64,000 nt of DNA from Dactylonectria macrodidyma (Eukaryota > Ascomycota > Sordariomycetes > Hypocreales > Nectriaceae): positions 434,001 to 498,000 of the forward strand of contig JAGMUV010000028.1 in the NCBI GenBank assembly GCA_020744425.1, read 5' to 3'. Below the pieces are notes generated by a model. It had not been told where the DNA came from, did no database searches, and was given only the letters and a program-made list of their open reading frames with translations. The position numbers were made by a program, and so were the translations under genes. Shown here piece after piece: positions 56,401 through 64,000 of this stretch (position 1 is the stretch's first letter; every line of letters begins with the position of its first letter).

Positions 56401-57155
56401 TCGACGGCACCGTCAAGCTCTGGGATGCTACGACGGGCCACTGCCAGGCGACGCTTAAGGGCCACGGCGATTCGGTTTCCTCAGTAGCCTTCTCGCCCGA
56501 TAGCCAGCGTCTCGCATCAGCATCAAACGACGGCACCGTCAAGCTCTGGGATGCCTCGACGGGCTACTGCCAGGCGACGCTCGGGGGCTATGGCGATTGG
56601 GTTATGTCAGTAGCCTTCTCGCCCGATGGCCAGCATCTCGCATCGGTGTCACGCGACGGCACTGTTAAGCTCTGGGATGCCTCGACGGGCCACTGCCAGG
56701 AGACGCTCGAGGGCCACAGCGATTGGGTTATGTCAGTAGCCTTCTCGCCCGATGGCCAGCGTCTCGCATCGGCGTCAATCGACGGCACCGTCAAGCTCTG
56801 GGATGCCTCGACGGGCCACTGCCAGGCGACGTTCGAGGGCCATAGGGTCTTCAATATTATCCGTTTCGATCAGACAGGCGCTCGTCTTCTTACGGATGCT
56901 GGCACTTTCGACCTGAGCGTGCCCTCGCCCTCGCCATCCGATGCACTGCCATCCGGTCCTCCGCATCACCCGCGTCAAGGCTATGGCATCAGCGCCGATG
57001 GCGTTTGGATCACGTATCAAGGTCTGAACCTGCTCTGGCTCCCGTCAGAGTATCGTCCACATAGGACAGCAATCGCGGCATCGACTGTCGCTCTCGGCTG
57101 CAGGTCGGGACGGGTCTTACTATTCCGGTTCACGGGGGACTCTCCTCCTCATTAG
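53436..57155 (+). CDS. NACHT-WD40 NLR receptor with N-terminal HRAM amyloid motif (NWD2-type)
   Basis: Two exons (53,436-55,037 and 55,095-57,155) give 1,220 aa. The 57-bp phase-0 intron has GTAGGC, CTAAT and TTAG signals; without it five stops would fall within 16 codons. Residues 10-25 read EGNSKLQVGNTYINNY, an HRAM motif (R0) of the same type as the two in the divergent HET-S-like gene. The NACHT domain has Walker A GDPGKGKT (86-93) and Walker B LIIDGLDE (187-194). A winged-helix region follows (VVYRPVSLKELTFLAG). Residues 605-1,108 are twelve 42-residue WD40 repeats, then a half-repeat and a C-terminal tail. In Podospora, NWD2 senses a ligand with its repeats and templates HET-S folding through R0. 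Here the receptor is intact but its effector is not. Confidence 0.95.
55305..56816 (+). repeat. Twelve tandem 126-bp WD40 repeat units
   Basis: Twelve exact-length 126-bp units encode HCQATLEGHSDSVxSVAFSP-type repeats. Most positions are invariant. Variation concentrates at a few residues: after GH (S/G, D/G/N), at the residue before the first V (W, S or C), at the residue after it (F, M, C, I, H or S), and at the two or three residues after SAS (RDR, VND, HDG, VDD, NNG, IDG, NDG, RDG). This is the pattern of HNWD-type repeats under concerted evolution with diversifying ligand-contact positions. Confidence 0.97.
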
Positions 57156-57865
57156 GGCGCTACACTAACCTGTCAGTCGGTATATTGATCTATCGGCCAA
57201 TCCTCTGTTCTATATGTTTTATTTGTCTCTTTCTTTTGGAGGGTCGTAGGGGTCGGCCTGTATTACATTACTATCTTTGTTACGTCAAGATGGTTCGACA
57301 ATCTTGTATGACGTCAGACCTCCTTTAGTATTATATCCTCGGCGAATCCCGGGCGGAATAAATTTCATTCATTCATTCAAGTGCATCTTCACACCTCTAC
57401 CGTATTGACAAATAATAGGGCGCAGTGAGCATGAGGGCATAGTAGTATAGGGCTGAGTTGCATTCTGGGAGTTGAAGAGTATTAATAGTCTACACTTAGC
57501 TCGAAGGGTATATTCATGCCTGCTTTCCGGTCATGTAACATCCCACCCTTCGTTCCCTCCGGAGACCACTACCGGATAGATAACTCGGCTCGTCACATGA
57601 TCTTCTACACCTCGTGGTGTAATATAGACTCGAGTTGTCTGCGAGAGTGGTGGGTTTAACCTAAGCTACGGTTCTGAACGGCTGGCGACTGACGATTGCT
57701 AAGAAACCCCAATGTTTCTGTCCAAAGCCTAAGTCTATCACAAACCAGGCAATCATCTACGAGCCAAGACACTGAGTTCGTAAAGCTCAAATCTTCGATA
57801 GACCCTCCGCATTCCGTCAATCCTCCTACTCATCCTTGGGTTGCCTGCGACATAATGTACTAGTG
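57156..57865. other. 3' flank of the NLR gene
   Basis: It contains a short ATTC tandem (57,365-57,378) after AATAAATTT, a plausible poly(A) signal region or the end of an old element. No gene is seen. Confidence 0.4.
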
Positions 57866-58870
57866 TTACTTCACCCCGTTTTCTGAGCGGTCTAACTTGC
57901 GCGCTATCTGAATGTCTGATAACGTGCCGATATTCTTCAGTCGCCTAAGATCCTCCTCCTCCTTCGTCCACTTGCAGCGTTGTGTGCTTTTGTGTTGTGT
58001 GCTTTTAGGGCTTCCTGTGCCGAGCTCACTAGTGCTGGCGCTATCGCTGTCGATATCGTCGCGACTATCGTCGCCGCTATTATCGCTGGCAAGCATCTCA
58101 GCGCCATCGCTGCTTGCTATATTGCTCTGAACGCTTCCCTCTGACGATATATTCTGAGGATCTTGACCGGGCCCTAGCTGACCTAGCAGGCTTGAGACTA
58201 TCCGCTGAATCTTGAGCAAGCCTAGTCGCACTGAGTCTGCCTGCCCCGTGGGCATGAGCATGAGTTCAGGCCACTGGCTTAAAGGATATCCGGGCTGAAA
58301 TGGCTGACTAATAGCCGCCGTCACCTGGCTCGGTTAATCAGTGTCCGGTTGATGCCAGGAGTTAGGGTCGGGGTAAGGTGGTCGGACTCGAGTCGTGGTG
58401 AGGAGTCCGTATTTAAGTCTGATGATCTTAATCGCTTTACTAGGCCGTTACTATCCTATAATGACCGCTTTGGTGAGGAGGGCTTGGTATCTGGCTGTGG
58501 GAGGGCCTCGTCTGAGTGAATCCCCGCGGCGCTTTTATGCCCAGTAGTGCTATGGTCGTCCCCTTCCTTACATAACAGCCGGGCTTGGGTTGCTGTAGAT
58601 ATAAAGCCGAATTTCTTAGCACTCTGATTAAGGATTTCGTTATTTAGCTTAGGTGCTGAAGCCCCTTGAGCGTAAGTATTACCGGATGTTGGGGCTGATA
58701 GGTCGTGGCTTTGATAAAGATCACCCCTATTTAGTATAGCTTTAGGTGTTGTATTAGATATGGTGAAGCTGGCCGTATTGCTAATAGAACTTAGTCTGTT
58801 GTCTTCGATGCTAATGGCGGGGTCTGGAAGGAGATTTTAGCTTCTACTATGGATTTATAATGCAAAGAGT
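57866..58870 (-). pseudogene. Decayed gene with Myb/SANT-like C-terminus
   Basis: The minus strand is open from 58,324 to 57,866 (152 codons) and ends with a Myb-like helix pair: RCKWTKEEEDLRRLKNIGTL and SDIQIARKLDRSENGVK. It is preceded by an acidic Ser/Asp-rich linker (DNSGDDSRDDIDSDSAST). Upstream, protein-like sequence (KSIVEAKISFQTPP, RKGTTIALLGIKAPRG) continues to about 58,870 but is broken by several TAG and TAA codons. No initial ATG is identified. Such terminal Myb segments occur in repeated fungal ORFs; this is probably a RIP-damaged member. Confidence 0.5.
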
Positions 58871-60879
58871 TCTTACCTTGGCCTCTTTAAACGAAGACAT
58901 CTGTCTGATAACTGAGTGAACATGCTGAAGCTGGTGTATAAGCGCTTGACACGTCTGTGGCAGGAAAACAGAGACTTAAGCATTCCTCTTTAGAGAGAAA
59001 ACTTGTAATAAGGTCTTGAATGATATCGCTCTTATTAATATGGCTGCAATTGTTATTATTAGCTGAGCGCTGAGGCGTGTTGCGCCTAAGACGGTCCGTA
59101 TTAGGAGAACCGGATGCTGACTGCTCTGTCTACTTATAGGGTTTGATGTGTTGTTTGCGATTAGTTCGTCGCTTTTGGTGAAAAGGATTATATGGCTTGA
59201 TTTTCAGGGATATTATATTAGACAATAGGCAAGGGGCTTAATGAATAGATAATAAGGTGCTGGGCTGCGCTCGTAAGAAAGTTTAATGATATTAATAGTC
59301 TGATTTATGAATTTGCTGGGTAGATCCTTTATTTATACTATTAAGCCGAGTGTCTCTACTGCGTCACGTAATAAATAGCCTGTAGGGCGAATGAGATCAG
59401 TGTGGCTTAAGGCATATAATGACGCCGGGTTGTAATAGGATGTAGAATCCGTCAGACGTGATGAACTGTATGATTAGCGTTCTTGCCTTGCTTGTTGCTG
59501 GTTAGTGGTTCGGAGACTATGCTTAGTAAGGGTTCTGCGATGCCCTGCCCCCTTCTCCTCGTAATCTTGCATGACATGAGGTCAGTTATGATCAGGAGGC
59601 TGTCTTGAACCTATCTTTATTAGCGATGCTGGCCGGAAGTGAATCCATCTGAGCGCTCATGTAGCGTAATAGCCAGAAAACAGGCCGTATCCCCTCGCGG
59701 CCACTTTCCGAGCAGGCAGAGATGGCGCTAACAAAGACTCGAGTTGCTAAGTTGAGTAAAATATCCTTGGGTCGTCAATATCCTTCTGATATGCTGATGT
59801 GCCTAGCACACCTTCATGTCCCCGATATGGGAATTCCCGCAGGTCTGAATCGCCCCGTGGTTGCGACCTGACCGAGACACGTCGTCTCGGGTGTCTTATC
59901 CAAGGCAGGCTCGATAGGAATTCAGGGGGATTGGACCAAAAGCTCTATCGTGAGCCAACAGTGTGCGGAAAGGGCCGGGACACTTCTTCTATAATAGGAA
60001 ACTTGTGCATTACTAATATATACACTTCTGTCCTGGCGGGGCAGATCAGGAGGCCCTCGGCGGCGCCATGGAGCTGAGCTGGGATGGTTGTGCCTCTAAT
60101 ATGCTTGTTGACATGGTCACTTGACTAATGCAAATCCTTGACCGCTCCATGCTTCCCATCGAGTCCGTCGCAGTCCCTTAGGCCTCCCTGGCTCGGCCTT
60201 TCTTCGGGCCGTCTATACACACCTCCTATCATCCGTCCCACTGCATGGTTTGAAACAGTGATGCTGTTGGATGAGATAAGTGCGCTAAGCAACGGTCAGC
60301 TAACGTCATTCATCAACATCTTGTTGACAGGACCCTTTCAAATTACTTGAATAGTTAATTTGAGCGATCTCCAGCGGGAGCAAAGGAGGCGAGGTCGGTG
60401 GAAGGGGGTGCTTGGGGTGGCCCATGTGAGGCAGCTAATGCGTAATGCTACTAGAACATTATGTGGGAAAATCCTATTGTAAGCTGTATGGCATTGGATG
60501 AGGCAAAACAGCCAGAGAAATGCAAGAGAAAATTTCTCATGATTGTTGGAAGGCAGAGGCAGAGAACGAGAACTAAGAGAAGTGAGGAGAGATGTCGTTG
60601 CGGAGATGACACGTGACACGTGAGAAAAAGAGAGATGGTTGGGGAGGGACTTGAGAGGTACATGGCGCGAAATGGTGGGCGCTTAGCCGCTTTATCCCTT
60701 TGAGTGCCGTAAGGGCACTCTTGCACTAGTGACAGGGATCTTGACCAAACAAAATGCCGCAAATCAAAGGTACCTGTGCCTCCACCTATTTTATATGGTG
60801 ATAGAAGTCCCAGCAATTTCCCTTGTTACAAAGAGCTACATCACACTGCTCACACCGCCAACGTGATCTCGGTATGCGC
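58871..60879. other. Long gene-free stretch
   Basis: Nothing recognisable as a gene, RNA or delimited transposon. AT-rich patches between 58,900 and 59,450 may be older decayed repeats. Confidence 0.5.
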
Positions 60880-61243
60880 CAAGCTGTGTGGTTTCATCGC
60901 TGCCCTGATAATATCCCCATCGCGAAACAGCGATACATTGAGCAGACCGTCCGAGTGTTCGAGGTGTTGGAGACCACCTCAAGGATCAGGAATACCTAGT
61001 TAGGAACAAATGGTGAGACTAGACCAGATCATCTATACAGCCTTGTTCTAATAGTATTGCAGCACGTACGCCGATCTGTCCTCTATTCCCTGGAACAAGG
61101 TCGCCCTCTTTGCCCCATTCTTCAAGGACATTTTGTGGGATAAGTACCGAATTGAGGAGAAAACCCCCAACTTTCTGTCATGGCATCAGCGATTGAGCTC
61201 TCCACCCGCTGTCCAAAAGGCGTATGGCGAGTCTCAAGGATAA
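60880..61243 (+). pseudogene. Glutathione S-transferase C-terminal fragment
   Basis: Plus-strand pieces give WFHRCPDNIPIAKQRYIEQT and VRVFEVLE, then after a one-base shift near 60,973 DHLKDQEYLVRNK. A 50-bp GT-AG intron (61,013-61,062) follows, then TYADLSSIPWNKVALFAPFF and WHQRLSSPPAVQKAYG to a TAA at 61,241. These are the alpha-helical C-terminal domain of Ure2/GTT-like fungal GSTs. The thioredoxin-like N-terminal domain that binds glutathione is missing, so the gene is truncated and frameshifted. Confidence 0.8.
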
Positions 61244-61648
61244 CTGGGAGGAATGTTCATACATGCTGGTTATAGAAAGAACGGTATGATACAATGCAAG
61301 TTAACTCGCGACCCACGCTGTTTTTTAAGTTAAAGGCCTTGTATTTCAGAGTCGAAGTAAGGAACTGGTTCGAAAATATGCCACTTCGATGATCTAGAAT
61401 TCCCGTAAAGCTATCCAGATCGGAACCAAGATAATTTAACTACTATAGCATACAGATAAACTTGAAACAATTTGCTATGGCAGAATTGCATGAACCTCTT
61501 ACAGCAACCTTAATTCCTCCTGCGCAATGAGTGTTTCTACATGGATTGCACTTCGAGGCTAAAGCTGTACTCCAACCCAGAGCCGTGTTGGCAGTATTGG
61601 CAGATAAGATTTCTTAAGGCCTGTTGATCATTGCTCGCTGCTGGAAAC

Positions 61649-63424
61649 TCAGTATTTGGCCTCAGCGGCCACCTTGGCTGCTTCACCCTGTTGCTCGGCC
61701 TCGGTACGATACTTGCTGAAATGCCTCGCAGGTACCTTCTTTGTAAACATCTCGTCAAGCTCCTCGTAAGATCGATGCTTGGTTTCTGGCTGGAACCACC
61801 AAATGACCGCAATAGAAGGGAAACACAATCCACCAAAAATGAAACCAAGCTTACCTCCGAGGTTTGCCTTGTCGGGGTTGAATAGGTATGGAAGGACAAA
61901 GCTCCACATGACGGAGATGGAATTCGCCACAGCAAGACCAATCGCAATGGTCTTGACACGTAGACGAGAGGTTGCAATCTCGGTTAGACAGGTGTAAGCG
62001 GTGGCACCGATGGTGACATTGTAGAGGAAGCAGTATATGAGGATCATGGCGACAGCTCCTTTGAGTTCCGCGGTCGAGCCACCAACAGCCAGTCCGCCCA
62101 TAACCCACAGAATGACTGTCAAGCCGATAGTACCATACAGCGTCAAGTCGCGGCGGCCAACTTTATCGATCAGGTACCAGGAGATGACGTTGCCGACCAT
62201 GGACAGGACTTGCTGGATAATCTGCAGCTTGAAAGACATATCCGTGCTGTAACCAGCCAATTGCGCGTAGTAGGTCGAGTACGAGGCAGCAAAGACAATT
62301 CCGGTAAACTGCTGGATGACCAAAGGCGCAATCGAAACCAGGGTGCGACGGAGGTTAGACTTGCGGAAGCATTCGAGGTAGGTTACACCTTCCGTCTCGC
62401 TTCGAATCTCATCCAGCGTTATCTTGATGGTTGTCAAGCGTCTGACGTCTTCGCCCGTCTCTGAGCTATAACCAAGGCGGCGGAGGCTATCCAGCGCCCG
62501 GTCGTCGCGTCCCTTGCTGATGAGCCACCAAGGCGATCTCGAATAAGGTCAGCATGCGCTCCGTTTCGGCCAAGGTGTTCACTTACTCTGGCACGAAGAA
62601 AACGAAGGCGGCTGAGATAGCGGCAAAGCCATACTGAGAGCAGAATACGGAACGGTATGCCCATCTGTTGCCGACATGGCCCTCACTGTTGACGATCAAA
62701 GCCACAGTGAAGGGGCCAACGGTGTATGACAGGGCGATGAGACAGGTCACCAGACCGCGAAGAGCAAGAGGTACAATCTGCCGATAGTAAGTGAGTTTCA
62801 CGTCAAGCCATACTTGCAAGGCTCATCCACAACATAGGGTATCCTGACCTCGCCAACATATGTGCCCGAAACGGCCTGTAGTGTACCAACGGCAAAGCCA
62901 TTGAGGAACTTGCCACCGAAAAACTGCTCATTTGTAGTGGCCACAAACTCGACCGTGATCGCGGCGAAGGAGATGACGAGGGCAATGACCATGGTGTTTC
63001 GTCGACCGATCCAATCTGCGACTTGACCGGATGCCAGCGCTCCAATGACCTGTCTATTCTGGAGTTAGTGCTTGCTTGGCTTTGAGTAAACCACCCTGAT
63101 GTTGACTCACGATGCGACGGGTGCACCACTGAAAGCAGCCTGCCATTTAGCCGAGAGGACGTAGTCACCGTCGAAAAAGGAACCAAAGTCCTTTCGAAAT
63201 TGTGGGATGCTGATAACAATACCCGAGGCCTGGTTCTCGTAGCTGACTAGGAGGACAGTCCAAACGGCATAGAGACACCAAAGAAAGGCTCGAGGATTGC
63301 GTCTGATTGCTCGCCACTTGGTGGCTTCGCGATCTTCCTGGTCCGTCAAGCGGGCGTCTTGCTGATTGACTGTGTCCTCGACGTGGGCTGGCTGCGCAGC
63401 CTTTTCCGCCTCTAGAGATGGCAT
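61649..63424 (-). CDS. MFS sugar transporter (maltose/alpha-glucoside permease-like)
   Basis: Four minus-strand exons (63,111-63,424, 62,849-63,053, 62,587-62,777 and 61,649-62,537) give 532 aa, normal for sugar porters. Introns are 57, 71 and 49 bp. Motifs in order: the first-loop signature GQVADWIGRR, PLALRGL after helix 4, PESPWWLISKGR after helix 6, IQQFTGIVFAASYSTYYAQL in helix 7, DKVGRR in the helix 8-9 loop and PETKHRSYEELDEMF after helix 12. The YSTYYAQLAG stretch resembles fungal alpha-glucoside permeases; the actual sugar is not certain. The N-terminus (first 45 residues) is charged and cytoplasmic. The frame is intact. No sugar-metabolism partner gene lies beside it in the window. 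Confidence 0.93.
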
Positions 63425-63804
63425 TGTTGCGCGTCTGAGGTAGTGAACAAAGATGATGGAAGCAAGTGATAGATCAAGCTAATTCTGGGCTGTATGGTTG
63501 GCATTAGAAGGGTGATTGATGTTGACGTTTTTATAACGTGGTCATTTATAGCACTCGCCTATTTCTCCACACTCCTCCGCAAATCTTGCCTGCTCGCATG
63601 GGCACCCTTGGGGTAATTAGACTCTAGGCCGAAAGAGGCAGTTTGTGCCTCCGGCTTACAATTTTGGCTACCCCCCTGCCTTGTTCTTCGGCGCCACCGG
63701 GTGACCCTTTCAAAGGTCACTACGATTCATGCGCAAGGACCGATAGAGACCTTCTGTAGCAAGTCTAACCCTCTATTCCAGGCGGATGGTCACAAGCCTA
63801 TTTG
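63425..63804. promoter_or_regulatory. Upstream region of the sugar transporter gene
   Basis: It lies between the transporter ATG and the stop codon of the next minus-strand gene, so it should contain the transporter promoter. No distinct element was identified. Confidence 0.4.
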
Positions 63805-64000
63805 CTAAATAAGGGAGTCCCTCACACTTTCCAAAGCCTGCTTGAAGTCGCGGACCTTGCCTTCAACACCCAGTTCCTGAAGAGTAATGACTCGTCCAGG
63901 CTCCAACTGATTCCAATCGGGAAACTCTTCGCTCCACCGCAACTGAGCAGCAATCTCAAGGCCAGCAGCACCCCAGATTTTCTCAATTGTCTTGTCTGAC
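63805..64000 (-). CDS. C-terminal end of an unidentified protein, cut by the window edge
   Basis: The minus strand is open from the right edge to a TAG at 63,805-63,807. It reads EKIWGAAGLEIAAQLRWSEE, FPDWNQLEPGRVITLQELGV and RDFKQALESVRDSLI. Composition and helical patterning look like a real protein end. The ITLQELGVE stretch weakly recalls the end of NmrA-like reductases, but that is not enough to name it. Confidence 0.55.
   Translation of the reverse strand, partial: SDKTIEKIWGAAGLEIAAQLRWSEEFPDWNQLEPGRVITLQELGVEGKVRDFKQALESVRDSLI

Noticed and set aside
55247..56542. Minus-strand repeated open frames opposite the WD40 array
   Set aside because: Antisense of a 126-bp tandem repeat keeps frames open by periodicity. 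They have no independent signature.
55305..56816. Regular direct repeats that could suggest a CRISPR-like array
   Set aside because: The units are 126 bp, contiguous, coding, and encode WD40 blades; this is a eukaryotic gene.
1..64000. tRNA and rRNA genes
   Set aside because: I looked for T-loop (GGTTCGAATCC-type) and A-box pairs at proper spacing and found none that folds convincingly. The A-box match in the 92-bp element has no proper B-box partner.

Overview
The window is nuclear DNA of a filamentous ascomycete (Pezizomycotina). Evidence: short GT-AG introns of about 50-85 bp, a fungal cell-wall alpha-1,3-glucan synthase, DUF3176 and DUF7704 proteins, and fungal Helitron, hAT, Fot1/pogo and LTR transposon debris with mutation patterns that look like repeat-induced point mutation (RIP). 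The HET-S/NWD2-type gene pair suggests a Sordariomycete; that placement is inference. Compact gene islands alternate with transposon-rich, partly AT-rich stretches.

Layout. 1-4.1 kb: RIP-damaged Fot1/pogo transposase, then a Helitron helicase remnant fused to the 5' part of a PDR-type ABC transporter. 8.4-15.9 kb: a complete alpha-1,3-glucan synthase. 15.9-19.9 kb: a hAT element inserted 29 bp after its stop codon, itself carrying a related 150-bp MITE. 20.9-21.1 kb: a TA-flanked MITE. 21.9-24.2 kb: DUF3176 membrane protein. 24.4-27.1 kb: solo LTR and transposase relics. 27.5-29.3 kb: aldehyde dehydrogenase. 30.1-30.4 kb: second solo LTR. 32.3-32.9 kb: small Cys-rich, probably GPI-anchored protein. 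34.3 kb and 44.3 kb: two copies of a 92-bp TG..CA element with perfect 5-bp target duplications. 35.6-39.6 kb: two single-pass membrane proteins (one with an in-frame stop) flanking a second Helitron/host-gene chimera. 41-45.2 kb: broken HeLo-like pseudokinase gene, SnoaL-like ORF, one-repeat WD40 scar and a peroxiredoxin-like gene. 45.8-46.3 kb: DUF7704 protein. 47.3 kb: first exon of a truncated SDR gene. 48-51 kb: relics including an NB-ARC fragment and a RIP-mutated LTR. 52.3-57.2 kb: the HET-S/NWD2-type locus. 57.9-61.2 kb: Myb-like and GST relics. 61.6-63.4 kb: MFS sugar transporter. The right edge cuts an unidentified gene.

The most interesting part is 52,338-57,155. A minus-strand reading frame of 291 codons has HET-S architecture: a HeLo domain and two C-terminal HRAM amyloid motifs. 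It has no indels but eight internal TAA/TAG stops. It is divergent, across 225 bp, from an intact NLR-type gene of 1,220 aa that starts with a matching amyloid motif, followed by NACHT and twelve almost identical 42-residue WD40 repeats. So the locus keeps its sensor while its cell-death effector is dead. Three other incompatibility/NLR-type remnants lie within 12 kb, which suggests a birth-and-death cluster.

Protein-family calls rest on motifs read by eye; no database search was possible.
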